From: a virus
Length of the DNA: 59,505 bases
IMG/VR virus record: IMGVR_UViG_3300025141_000095
Coordinates: 1 to 59,505 of that record
Direction: 5' to 3' (one strand)
The notes beneath the pieces are model-generated. The model saw only the letters and a program-made list of their open reading frames with translations, had not been told where the DNA came from and did not search any database. The position numbers and the translations under genes were made by a program. Within the stretch, counting starts at the first letter, position 1; each line of letters opens with the position of its first letter. Positions 43,601-51,400 of this stretch are shown one piece after another.

Positions 43601-44693
43601 AAGTTCTTTGGGTTTTCCAATAGCGGAACTCATCTAAAGATCCAGATAGCTTGCCTGCTCCAGCAGCTGCCGATGAGTCAGCAGGAGACGCTACAAGCGC
43701 TCCGATATAAGCTTGCATGGCCCCGGTAACTTCATTAATCCCGCTGGCTGCAGCGCCATTGAGAGAGCCCGTGGTCCACAGTATACTTTCTTTGTCTAAG
43801 GCGCCATCAATATAAAATCTGGTTGTAACGCCGGCCGAAGCAGATTTAAGAGTGACCGCATAGTGGTGCCAATTTCCGTCTGCCACTGAGGCTGTTGTGA
43901 CTGTGCTCGACGCTATAGAGGATCTTATGAACCCTATGGGCGATGTAGGCTCGTGACTAGAGCCGCCGGACAGGGCCGTCAACAAGAAGGGGTCTACGCC
44001 TAGGGCCGAAGCTCCAGATAACTCGAGCCTCAATCGCCCATAAGTATCCCCACTCCCAGAGTTCCAAAGATCAAATATTACTTCTTTTTCGGTACTGTCT
44101 ACGGCCCAGCCATCCTTCTTCAGCCAAAATTCTATCGAAACGCCTTTGTTGGCTAAATCGAATTTTAAGTTAGACTCACGATTGCTTGCAGTATGATAAT
44201 AGTTTGAACCTGTAAACTGAACTGAATAAGGTGACATTCCATCAGGATTAGTGTTGGGGCCGCCTTTAAAATAAATATATTCTTTCGTCGTTGGAAGACC
44301 ATAGCCATTAGTCGACGTAGGATCTGAGCCTGCCTGATTGGCGTCGGCGCAGAATATAGCATATCCATTAGTGCGAGGATACCGATTATCAAAAATATAG
44401 AGATCTATATAAGAAGATTCATTTTCCCACTCCAGCTTTTCTTTAAGAGAGCCGTCGTATGGATAGGTGTTGTATATTCTTTTTATAGATTGTTCATAAT
44501 ATTCTTCTGCAGAGCCATACCTGGCAAAGTTAGCTGGATTAGAAAAATCTATTTGCGGAATAAACCGCTCATCTTTAATAACGTCTTGGTCGTGATATCC
44601 GACCGATTCTACCTCTAAGGCGACTTCCTCGGCCGTCACATTAGAGAGGCTTTTAAGCTCTTGCGCTTTCTTAAAATATCTTCGTAGTGTCAT
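34611..44693 (-). CDS. Giant LamG-containing virion protein (3360 aa)
   Basis: One unbroken 10-kb frame. The N-terminus (MTLRRYFKKAQELKSLSNVT) is helical. A concanavalin/LamG-like domain spans about residues 160-390 (GVSIEFWLKKDGW; NWHHYAVTLKSASAGVTTRF; FYIDGALD). A helical region follows to about 1150 (EKLADRSEKRLYEKTLTDIK; YRMNYKMMGKARQAFFAKVQ). A second LamG-like domain lies at about 1640-1785 (SYSLWVNPSAMDDTYPRLIS; DTWYHIVVTYAGG; SEVSKLYNGG). The remainder is Tyr/Pro/Gly/Ser-rich, with a cysteine cluster (CSCCIED) near 3170. It lies in the slot of T4 gp7 (after gp6 and one gene), so a giant baseplate-periphery protein that binds surface glycans is plausible. Identity with gp7 cannot be shown by eye. 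Confidence 0.75.
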   Translation of the reverse strand: MTLRRYFKKAQELKSLSNVTAEEVALEVESVGYHDQDVIKDERFIPQIDFSNPANFARYGSAEEYYEQSIKRIYNTYPYDGSLKEKLEWENESSYIDLYIFDNRYPRTNGYAIFCADANQAGSDPTSTNGYGLPTTKEYIYFKGGPNTNPDGMSPYSVQFTGSNYYHTASNRESNLKFDLANKGVSIEFWLKKDGWAVDSTEKEVIFDLWNSGSGDTYGRLRLELSGASALGVDPFLLTALSGGSSHEPTSPIGFIRSSIASSTVTTASVADGNWHHYAVTLKSASAGVTTRFYIDGALDKESILWTTGSLNGAAASGINEVTGAMQAYIGALVASPADSSAAAGAGKLSGSLDEFRYWKTQRTSKDIGKYWFTQVGGGTNSDPEPGITAINLVNTNLGVYYKFNEGITGITSTDNTVLDYSGRVTNGTWTGYTSNSRNLGSAIVSASAATKEFKDPIIYPTHPSVTSLESELAGSGSWHDTNNNASLYGAMPGWVSEEDELGSKDLKYLTQIMGSYLDTLHLQIEALSKLKDKTYPSGSNKPLVFANRLLESNGLIAPEMFLDADILEKLADRSEKRLYEKTLTDIKNTIYQNIYNNLSFIYKSKGTEKSFRNLIRCYGIDDELIKFNLYANNIEYELQDNVTSHVLAKRFVDFNTSASIGATVYQTGSAIAGSTYLTGGFAFTTEANVTFPIKAKRSDTNFISNEFLTSSIFGLHKTLPYYGDPNSTTWAPHGVAGATDEVNFQVYALRDEIDSTSVRFRLTGTTGGFVPELTSDLYEDVYDNTNWTLAVRIKPEKYPYAGLINYDPTTGSAGFGNYIVELHGINVQDGALLNEFNISGSYTAAHGTVPAFVTGNRRLYAGAHRTNFTGSIREYSDVKVGSVRHWLNYLEDATLLAHAKDIENFGTLHATRYPYPFLLSDMSGATRLNGLYASFGELTSLDTLVLNWDFNQITSSNASGEFTVRDYSSGSSALPPWTPGIASGSWLGTILTGSNSGQGYGFASNDTKAIDKDYITAVRQNLPENLSSQDMIEVYDSAERDMFFKNIRPTNFSYAFEKSMYQIISEEMLRYFATIRDLHNLIGEPVNRYRMNYKMMGKARQAFFAKVQNETIDFDKFYEYYKWFDSSLSIILMQLVPASADVAENIRMMIESHVLERNKYQTKFPTADFKDPLGGPGSGLMETTLASTLPPHPQQGGGSSGDILASGAPTMRQIGSSGDRLFGGWRFNHAPLPLSPPPESKNKDWWKGNAEKTEWTYGGATEFNKSRQALFNKIEQKACKSDRFYNYVKGKCLEVVPRNQAPAYRFSMTIEPVYRCYDNYHQNKRSGIVFGTTRPAGALRAPNLPINVALGLAEDREQLMDIQDEVYPHFRQRLGFKLDSVINKPGDDDYLTADGNITAPFSLYSSSVTTEHNALVTDKYAPGVEITNLHNDGYGPVAEIPLQGLFTETWVGGREYRHVDINREDSLKAGPNNLDSPDDRPEGFKLLLGRPSIGAHSHPAGALGIVDPQYPDPDSPSVSPPYLFDRPKANMARDLITKRPVNIRNILSTTSSTRLGNYSKNYQVIQTAGRSINDPFFQDQSFNFALNPETLATRGRTPMARPAGGIGSALFGGSTGFLQMDTDSGATWEALIGGAGAAAKAYSYSLWVNPSAMDDTYPRLISFGTADRSLMINHSALGAHSKLKAANNTGATSRVQSTTALAADTWYHIVVTYAGGSHSAGDFKIYLNGADDSTAENTAAPDTITGENSTIGCYAANNSNYAGYMCDVVVWDRKLSASEVSKLYNGGTRIDPVSVARSGILSYWPLAEPNIILDSIGGRNLSPGTAGTVASRPNTPPVNATVNPGGQLRYELPGRTGSTSNKTVIVNRFSSPGSYEVLSRGYMDPAHEEKSVYNALPFRNLTVRGSGSGESGSIHVHGHLEYPRGLRTLLTLHAGPFGTDAQYGSVSSSAYNTVPSYHKVNRNRRYRFEASGDSDPYAAHALILTGSQYDNWWVQHPIPRAARGYRWIAESLPSGSDYFTYTILSGSFVTSLPVISSSDFASTGSGQLGDQPLAGPRVFGADSGTSTRDALGTPFNGMNTNVREPVTCRYNFLGFFEGYKDGGTDTTDLKNLIHYINIGNEGTEAPAVLPAAGILGGLVGSYSTGGVPAFNALMLHRNGPWGHPTWKQIRGSEHPVVRSQRYTNIISQRDYESQFIYYGDGWQTTVHGIKSNTVTRYIEQPLSSRHKPISFVMEDTSNQVTALMRLSWANNLDYFSNEKLNNRLDIAKDATLNTPYRLATAEVLNSNAPTIEYTERIYPRETSVYQNRFRSRTKYTEQMGLASKHTGRPQIWNSSRSIRSVSSSALASPKGFENTTVTVNSQGNAILNASCWPLDGPANDSGRAATTGSTPSNAGTNYGLATNDLSGELFNNYCRFGGYLSGTIKPAAHYAPLVPIGSASAQGSSVYYGGAKFEVASQTGQEPYRSYEEHMQYIRLIGKDHSIVPEFRISEHIGTLVEDNGSNWLADLDGSSPGMFDITGAAINNSYDLGSKICDVADTDDFYKVYGADFWKYFKVIDSDLNGKVVSNGRPLKKKLILECSALVKPLFYKGFYPVERTLELATLFSRSYGEHVSSSTPAAYRALLEPLFAPGILYNTIKSGIAVGNYVVVNPDWTTAEGDDITGSHMGFGQALSSSLTTLQGEYDGTTAAIVDFGPGSILSASTPRPVNKYGLQRIPFEAILHPQNYLNTGITVGSRRLSEGYISGSHIFDSGLGSASLSATDSEHPGSHSHRCSWDGSGKELYGMAIDNFLCETVNFFLKKGEKERPFGLTTLRGVKEESEWEPVEEDKAYAMTVHMRRPVNPRTGDPDLATFSMFNRGSGFGYPVALNQDPTATSASVSASFAHVTPGYFNGGCSVTMGFVADWTGKYNFDDIQTSLSFDYTRDLENKTEGTPGEDQYTTESPGYWFAQQIDQSIDFFDKATTDDGVYYMLQSKFETPVLNFAPGPGRSLNLATPTANSFADPGASDLISTVGMWCQSGSVPTDTSKGITISITNPESVTIDGVKYRGDNCKSLAELVGLDDTIGKPVPVGVIAHKQVLEEAVIAVPFTVDKNRRKFFDASGDAGALARMAQNMQKYVFPPKFETELPLFFAFEFDYDLDRDDLTKLYQNVMFDSDFKEVEGACEKKSSQVCSCCIEDEKLINQIYGCIDELKWLVFKVKRRAKRNYDLLRREGIDSQAILAKKHLKRPRTPTYNWPYDYFSLVELIKIDATARYSTIDAETLFSQQGPQETSTEKLFRGAVAQRIIGEETPEPTVLEGTVIDPQPGDPKMVFDTTIPTFGTNLRPRASAVDFGTRENVIDVDRVFSQPGKKGGYES

Positions 44694-46174
44694 TATTCTT
44701 CTACTCTAAATTTAAATGTCTCCGGCTGCTCGACCCAAGACTTGATCGAGTGGTTGTAATAACTAAACTTAACACCATATGCATAACCTGCCTCTAGCAA
44801 GTTCACATCTAGATCAAAATAATTGCCCGATATATCATAAGACAAATAAGTGTGTTTATCACTACCCGTTCCGTATGTTATTACATCTAAATCATCTGTC
44901 ATCCTTGCTATCTTATATGATGCACTCACAATTGTTTTATTTGGTACCGTGCTGGTTGCAACGCTATAGATGTTAGGATTCCAATCTTTTTCTCTCACAA
45001 AAAGTCTTAATCGGGCATCCTCTTGGCGGGAATATTCTGATTTCAAATTTGTAATTGCCGTAACATATTCAAAAGTTGGTGCATGATTATAAGCAGTCAA
45101 AATCAAAGGCGCCAACGAACTAGTAACATATTGAGTCGAGCCGCTGTGCCAGACATCAAAAAGTCTTGTTAAAGGCGGTGATGAGGCCGTTATGCCCACA
45201 GAAGCTGAATAAATACCCGTACTTACGTAGCCGCCAGTAATATTAGTTTTACTATTATACAAAGTTAATTTTGAGCCCGCGGGTGACGACGATCCAGAAT
45301 ACAAAGAAACCAGGATTCTTCCGGCTCCAACGCCTGGCACATTCACCAGTCGACCACGAACATAATTATAAAAATATAAAGTATTGAGATTCTCGGGGCC
45401 CGGCGCTAATGAACTGCTATAATAAAAGTTACCACGATCATCTTTGGTTCGCGAATCCCAACGAGCTTCTATTACTGGCCGCTTAAAGAAAAACTCTGTT
45501 GTGCGAGCAAAAAACTTTTTTGTATAATAAGGCTGTCCGGACGTCTCTTGGCTAGAGGTCAGCCGAATTCCTAGCCCATAGTTTTCATACTTGCCACCAG
45601 AAGATCCTATAATCCAATCTTCAACAATAGCAGATATATCAAGCTCCAAGTCTTCCCAGCCGGACGGAAATGAGGCCGTTAGCAAGTTGCGCTGCGCGGT
45701 TAAATAATCGCCGCCCGCAGTTGCCCAGGTGCCGATTCCAAGCGACGAAGAACCGCTGGCATTAATCCAGTTAGATCCCGTACTATCATATGTAATGTCT
45801 TTATATTCTTCCATATCGAGACCGTGACCCTCTTCCCACGAAGAAGATACTGGAGATACAAGCAGCTTAAAGTCGCGAGCTAATGTAAATGGGTGCTCAG
45901 CGTTATACATTTTAAGATAAAAGCTAACAGATCCGCTAGCCGGAATAGTTGATGCTGCCCGGTCTACTATAATGTTGTTTACTGGAAACTTGACTAGCAT
46001 TCGCGAGAGTTCGCTGGTTAGCCCAGAAGAGGCCGAGGACTGGCCATATATAGAAAAGACCTCTAGGCTGTCGGCCGCGCCCATATTAGAGCCCGTGCCG
46101 CGGGTAGTTAGATCAGACTCAAATGCATTCGTTATAGTATTGTCTGCATCAGCAACATATCTTCTAATGGCCAT
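44693..46174 (-). CDS. Baseplate-associated structural protein (493 aa)
   Basis: A beta-rich protein with no signal or membrane segment. The start MAIRRYVADADNTITNAFES leads to a DNRLRE/disaggregatase-like beta-sandwich: LVKFPVN, VSFYLKMYNAEHPFTLARDF and PVSSSWEEGHGLDMEEYKDI. It ends with a domain containing EYSRQEDARLRLFVREKDWN, YLSYDISGNYFDLDVNLLEA and KFRVEE, a C-terminal pattern I associate with structural proteins of T4-like aquatic phages. The start overlaps the gp6 stop (TAATG) and its own stop overlaps the start of the 3360-residue gene. I infer a baseplate wedge-periphery component located near gp6. No T4 gene name can be given with confidence. Confidence 0.7.
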   Translation of the reverse strand: MAIRRYVADADNTITNAFESDLTTRGTGSNMGAADSLEVFSIYGQSSASSGLTSELSRMLVKFPVNNIIVDRAASTIPASGSVSFYLKMYNAEHPFTLARDFKLLVSPVSSSWEEGHGLDMEEYKDITYDSTGSNWINASGSSSLGIGTWATAGGDYLTAQRNLLTASFPSGWEDLELDISAIVEDWIIGSSGGKYENYGLGIRLTSSQETSGQPYYTKKFFARTTEFFFKRPVIEARWDSRTKDDRGNFYYSSSLAPGPENLNTLYFYNYVRGRLVNVPGVGAGRILVSLYSGSSSPAGSKLTLYNSKTNITGGYVSTGIYSASVGITASSPPLTRLFDVWHSGSTQYVTSSLAPLILTAYNHAPTFEYVTAITNLKSEYSRQEDARLRLFVREKDWNPNIYSVATSTVPNKTIVSASYKIARMTDDLDVITYGTGSDKHTYLSYDISGNYFDLDVNLLEAGYAYGVKFSYYNHSIKSWVEQPETFKFRVEE

Positions 46175-47973
46175 TATCTAACGGATCCTTTAATATCTGT
46201 ATTTGGGTATTTTAACTCAAAAACAACGTCTCGACCGGCACTAATCTGGCGGCCATCGGCGGACATGGCATCATCAAAATTGTATGCCATGGAAGAATAT
46301 ATCCCTCCTGATTTTCCCCCAATTTCAACCGACATCACATCAACTATGCCTGGTACTTCTTGGAGTTTTTTATAAATATCTGTTATATAAATCGGCTCTC
46401 CAATGTCTTTCGGCTCACTAAACAAGCTTCTTAATGCGGCGGTGGCTTTATTTAAAGCAGTATAACGATTTGTTTCATAATCTGTTACTATAATATACTC
46501 CACACCAAAATTTACTATTCTTGCATTAAAAATGTCTATTGTGTCGTTGATCATTTTGTATTGCGCCATCCAGGTTTTTAAATTGTTTTTAAGCGTAGCG
46601 TTTGCCAATGTTAACCTAGTTGTTTCGGGATCTTCAGAAACTATGTATAAATTCAAATTACGTTTAAACTCGCTAAAATCACGCGATATGCTACAACGTT
46701 TAATGGAACCAAATTTGGCAGGCATCGAATAAACCATTGCCTGATAATCTTCTAACGTAACTGCCCGATGCTGTGTTGCAAAATATGATATTACGCGTTG
46801 GCGGATTTCATCCGAGGAGGGTAATGATATATCTCCTACTACCGGACTTTCATTAATGAGCTCCAAAGAATTTCTTACGGTACCGCGAGTTGATGTGTCC
46901 AGGGCGCCGGCATTTTTAAACTTAAAATTTGTAGTACCAATTTCGGTAATAGTATCGACAGCGGCATTGACATCTCTCGTGGTATTTATCCGATAAGCAA
47001 TCGTCAAAGTAGTATTAGCGGGAGCAATTCCAAATTTATCGGTACTGATTAATTTAGTAGGATCAAATTCTCTATCCGTTATATAGTTTCTTCCATACAA
47101 ATCCATAATAACATCAGACGGGTTAATCACTGATTCAGAAAGTAACTCCGAATCCGAGCCATATCCAAACTGCAAGAAAACTTCTTCTCCACTATATTCT
47201 AAAACAAACCGGCGCGCCACAGGGACGGCCTTTAAAATAGATGGTGTTAAACCTCTATCGTCATTGTTGTTTTGGATAGCTTTGTAAATTATGTTTTGTG
47301 AAAGATTATCAACCTCATAATAAACGTGCCCTTCCGAATCTGTTACAGATAATACTTCGGCTACCGTGTTGGTTGCTAAAATAATTCGCAAAAATCTTTG
47401 AAACTCACCTATGGTTCTTGTTTCAACGTTCATTCGACCAGATACTATTCGACCTTGGGCACGAACAACATAGCTTGTTGGTTGTCCAGTAGAGCTATTA
47501 ACTACGCCGGCAGTTACCAAGTTAGACGGCCTCGAAAAATCAACATCTTCCAATAAAGTATAAGTACCACCGCCTGTTGAAGAAAACTGAGAACCAGCCT
47601 TCAAAACCGGAGCATAAGAAGCGTCAGGCGTTCCTCCGCCCCCGGACGTTGCCGGGATCTCTATATAAAAAGTAAGGACGCCATATGAAGATGGACTGCT
47701 ACTAAGCTTGAATCCCATTTGGCGCGCCAAGCGAATTACATTATTATATTCTATGGCGCTATCTAAAAAGCTCTCGTTTGTTTGGTAATCCAAATAAAAA
47801 GATAATATGTCACCCATATATGCGACAGTATCGAGCATTAGAGAGCCAAAGCTGGCCTCATTAAAATCTTTATAAGTATTGGGATAATATCTTTTTGCGT
47901 AGCTTTCTAAATCTCTACGAATGCTATCAAAGTCACGACTAGTATATTTAATGGGCTGTAATTTTTTAGGCAT
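46174..47973 (-). CDS. 6: Baseplate wedge protein, T4 gp6 / baseplate J-like
   Basis: This 599-residue protein carries the gp6/J-family core. The start has KLQPIKYTSRDFDSIRRDLE, followed by NEASFGSLMLDTVAYMGDIL and DYQTNESFLDSAIEYNNVIR, and then the helix LARQMGFKLSSS. C-terminal signatures include HRAVTLEDYQAMVYSMPAKF and IYITDIYKKLQEVPGIVDVM. gp6 makes the iris-like ring around the baseplate hub and, with gp25 and gp53, forms the wedge core. The length is close to the T4 protein (660 aa). The gp25 gene lies 28 bases upstream, a typical arrangement for contractile systems. No signal or metal site is present. Confidence 0.93.
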   Translation of the reverse strand: MPKKLQPIKYTSRDFDSIRRDLESYAKRYYPNTYKDFNEASFGSLMLDTVAYMGDILSFYLDYQTNESFLDSAIEYNNVIRLARQMGFKLSSSPSSYGVLTFYIEIPATSGGGGTPDASYAPVLKAGSQFSSTGGGTYTLLEDVDFSRPSNLVTAGVVNSSTGQPTSYVVRAQGRIVSGRMNVETRTIGEFQRFLRIILATNTVAEVLSVTDSEGHVYYEVDNLSQNIIYKAIQNNNDDRGLTPSILKAVPVARRFVLEYSGEEVFLQFGYGSDSELLSESVINPSDVIMDLYGRNYITDREFDPTKLISTDKFGIAPANTTLTIAYRINTTRDVNAAVDTITEIGTTNFKFKNAGALDTSTRGTVRNSLELINESPVVGDISLPSSDEIRQRVISYFATQHRAVTLEDYQAMVYSMPAKFGSIKRCSISRDFSEFKRNLNLYIVSEDPETTRLTLANATLKNNLKTWMAQYKMINDTIDIFNARIVNFGVEYIIVTDYETNRYTALNKATAALRSLFSEPKDIGEPIYITDIYKKLQEVPGIVDVMSVEIGGKSGGIYSSMAYNFDDAMSADGRQISAGRDVVFELKYPNTDIKGSVR

Positions 47974-48001
47974 TTATTGAATTTCCAATTAACATATTTA
48001 A

Positions 48002-48406
48002 CTAGCCTTCATTAGTACTTATTTGCAAAAATGTCGATACTTGAAGGGGCAAAATCGTAAAAAAGACTGTTATTCCCATGAAGTTGGGATCCATATCGCC
48101 AGAAGCCTCAGAAGTAGAAAAATGGATTCGATCTACTCCTATATACGGGAGGTACTTCGCAGACTGCTTTTTAATATCTTTTTCGATGTCGCCAAAAGTA
48201 AGAGGCGAGTTTTGTTCGAATAAATAAGATCGCAGCCCAACCCCAAAATTTGGATGCATTATTCTTTCGCCAGGATTTGTAAGTAAAAGCATTTTAAGAT
48301 TTTGTATGGCTAAATCCTCGTATGTTGTGTTTAAACCATAAGGCCCAAAAGTCGGATCGATTGTTAAAGGAAGAGCCACCGATAAACCTTCATTGTTGGT
48401 AGGCAT
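48002..48406 (-). CDS. 25: Baseplate wedge protein, gp25/GPW family
   Basis: A 134-residue gp25-type protein. The gp25 signature is present: YEDLAIQNLKMLLLTNPGER followed by IMHPNFGVGLRSYLFEQNSP, and then a helix (IEKDIKKQSAKYLPYIGVDR) and strands (MGITVFFTILPLQ). In T4 and in type VI systems this protein joins the wedge core to the tube-sheath start. The gene lies directly before gp6 (28 bases). The length matches the family (about 130 aa). The start ATG at 48406 is preceded by AAAGGAG. It is one of the clearest T4 markers in the window. Confidence 0.94.
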   Translation of the reverse strand: MPTNNEGLSVALPLTIDPTFGPYGLNTTYEDLAIQNLKMLLLTNPGERIMHPNFGVGLRSYLFEQNSPLTFGDIEKDIKKQSAKYLPYIGVDRIHFSTSEASGDMDPNFMGITVFFTILPLQVSTFLQISTNEG

Positions 48407-48424
48407 ATATAATCATACTCCTTT

Positions 48425-48449
48425 TTCTAGAATAAATAGAATTCTATTT
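48425..48449. repeat. Pair of palindromes in the gap before gp25
   Basis: The 57-base gap (48407-48463) holds TTCTAGAA (48425-48432) and the perfect 16-base palindrome AAATAGAATTCTATTT (48434-48449). It may be an operator, weak terminator or promoter element between the 2164-residue gene and gp25. A CTATTTAT element on the minus strand here also appears before the gene at 26628. Confidence 0.4.
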
Positions 48450-48463
48450 GCTTTGTTCTATTA

Positions 48464-51400
48464 TTAACAAGAAGAATTCTCTGGCGCTCCTGGTCTAGCG
48501 GGGGGTTCTAGGTTGATTGACTCAAGAATCGCCCGAATTATGAGATATGCGATTCCGAATGGTCCGGGCGGCGCCATAAATATACCAGGAATTGTGCCAG
48601 CAAGGTTAATCCCCTTCAAAGTAAAAGTGGGAAAGGGGCTTATCTCATTAAATGGATCCGAGAAAGACATGTCGCCAAACTCAAGGCATTGATCCGGCAT
48701 ATTGTCATCTGAGTGTGGCCGCATGGCCTTATTTAGCTCACAAAACGCTAGCTGTACGAAGGCCTCGGGATTTACCTCCAGCGCCTTAAGAATGGTGGCT
48801 ATGGGTTGCGGTGCAGTCTCTTCTGCTATAGTGATACCCATCTCCATAGCATCAATAGATTGATTAATGACTTGTCCTGAGATATCTTTGATTATCTTTG
48901 TTATGATCGCGTGGGGATCCAGCATTTCGCACACAGCCTTCAGAACATGGAGAGGCATTTCACGCAATGCTTTTAGAATGAAGCTGCGTACATTAATATA
49001 TGACGGCGAGCCGCCTGCGGGTTCTTGAACACCCGGAAGACCAACTGCCCGATCGGGAGCAATACCAGATTCTCTGGCGCCTATTTCTAGAGTGGTCATA
49101 AATAATCCGGCGGCGCCCACTATAGTATCAGAAAACAAATCTTCCATTCCAGTGGAGAACTTAAGCTCTGTTTGGCAGAAGTTGTTCATCAATAGCGCTA
49201 CAAATGCCGAGTCCTTGTTTATGATCTTTGAAAAGAAGTATTCAAACTTGGGGTAATCAGGTGAGTTTAAGAATGCGCTATAATGACTACGAAGGCTGTG
49301 AGGATCTCCAATGTCGCCCGTGTTTTTGGCAAGGCCGGCCTGTTCGAACACATAGGGCTCTCCAAAGATAAGATCTCCTAGTTGCTCGCTTTCAAATGTC
49401 ATTATTGGTATGCTAGTGGTTATATAATTAGAATCTTTCTCGAGCCAGACCTCGGTCTCGGTAGTGGTCTCCAGCCAATCATCTAGAGGCTCCGCCACCC
49501 AGTGGCCGATTTGCGTGGCCTGCGCATCGGCGACGCTGATGAGTTCGTCGTGCATGCCGTCACTGGTGAACGTCTGCAGGATATCTGGGATGCCATCGCC
49601 TCTCGCAGACGGCTGCAGCGCGGGACCGCCGAGTGCCTGGGGGTCACTCCCGCCGGGTGAGAAAAGCCCGCCGCCGCCAGGGTCGGTCATGTCGCCTCTT
49701 CTGTCTTCAAGATATACATTAGGATCACCATGGAGATCATTTTTCCAACTCCAGACAGCCTCAAGTTGAATGGTCTCTTCAACTGCTCCGCCCGGCTCAT
49801 TAGGATCTGCTTCGGGATCTACAACTTCGATAATTGGAGCCTCCAATGGCGGCGGCGTCGCTACGCAGAACCCCGGGTACCATGCCGCTGCTGAAGCTCC
49901 CGGTGCTTGCAGGTTCGGCCCGAATTGGCCGGTATCGGGATCGTACTCCCAGTCCTCGGAGGCCATGCCGGCGATACACCCATCGCGGATCCAGTCCGGG
50001 GATTGGAGATTTGGAAAAGTTGGTAGATGCCATGGCGTACCGATGCCTCCATGGGTCATATGGGTGTTGGTGGTGGTGGTTGTGGTTGAGCTCATGGTGT
50101 TGCCTAGGCTAATCGGCATAAAAGCTTTCTCTTTGTTTAATGCGGCGTCGCGGCCCTGGTCGGCGGCCGGCCATGGATCTGCTGCTGCGTCGGCGGGGAG
50201 AAGACCGGTATCAAATATTTTCCCTAATGTGTTTAATTTGTCGTTAGTTTCAGAAACGCTTTCAAGGGGAGGATAATATACTAAACGATATTCTGTTTTA
50301 GCTTCCTGTAGTGTCAGGCCCGCCAGGGCGATGTGGAACAAAGTAGCTTCCGTTTGGGCGGCTAGGCTGCTGGCGCCGGTCTGGGAGAGGGCCTCTCTAT
50401 GGGCTTTTATTAAAGTTCGAAGCGGCGCGCTTCCGGGAACGTTCGGGGTGATGATTATTTTCTCTCCGGGATCCTCAGATACTTCAAGTTCTATATCTTC
50501 CTCATCGTTCGACGTAGCATTTTCCCAAGTTATCCATGGTTCAATCTTGAAACAACCATAACCCAAAAGATTTTCAATATTTTTTAGGCTTTGGTTTAAA
50601 TAAAGTGCCCACAGCGGCCTGTTGCTGGGAGTGCTCGCCATTGCCGTGGTCACCGACGGCGACTCGGTATGTCGTGTGAATGGATCAGAAAACCCTATCA
50701 CATCTTTTACAAAAACGTTTTCTATAGATCGAGCACTTGGATTAGCAATCACATTTGCCAGTGGTGCAGCGCACCTCTTCATTCGCCACGCTATCATATA
50801 TTTAATTGCATTATTATTATTAAGCAGTTGCGCGTCAAGATCTGCCGCAGTAGGATCAATTTCTAGTGCCCTAAGAACATCTTCTTCTAGTGCTGTACCG
50901 CGGGCAAGCTTGCGAGCCATCCAATTGTTGGCTTCTTGACCGAAAAGATTTGAAAACGCACCCATGGAGTTTTCAAGCGCGGGGTTGGCTTTCTTTAAAA
51001 AGCGGCTAACGAAACCAAACGTTGTAGTGGTAATAAAGTCCCTAACAACATTTAATCCCATGATTTCCTCTAACTTAAAGGCTGAAAGTATACTAACGTT
51101 TTGTAAATAAAACTTAGTTATCGATATCTGAAGAAACAATAACATTGTGCCAAACAATATACATTTGTTTACTGTTTCTTCCATAGACATATTGTCATTA
51201 CAAGAAGATTCATTATATTCGTCCTGGACATCTTTAATAATACCGATCATGTCCATCAGATCGCCTACCTGGCTTGGATCATTGGGATCGCAATTGCTGT
51301 TGTCTGGCCTAAGCAACATTCCCCCTATAGTATCGGTTGTCCATCTGCCGTTTGCCATGGCATAGTCTATAAAACGCTTAGTAAGGCCCATGTGAGCCGA

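Noticed and set aside
49770-50276. 168-codon open frame on the plus strand opposite the 2164-residue gene
   Set aside because: Low-complexity product (repeated V, S, G) and complete overlap with a continuous large gene; no independent evidence.
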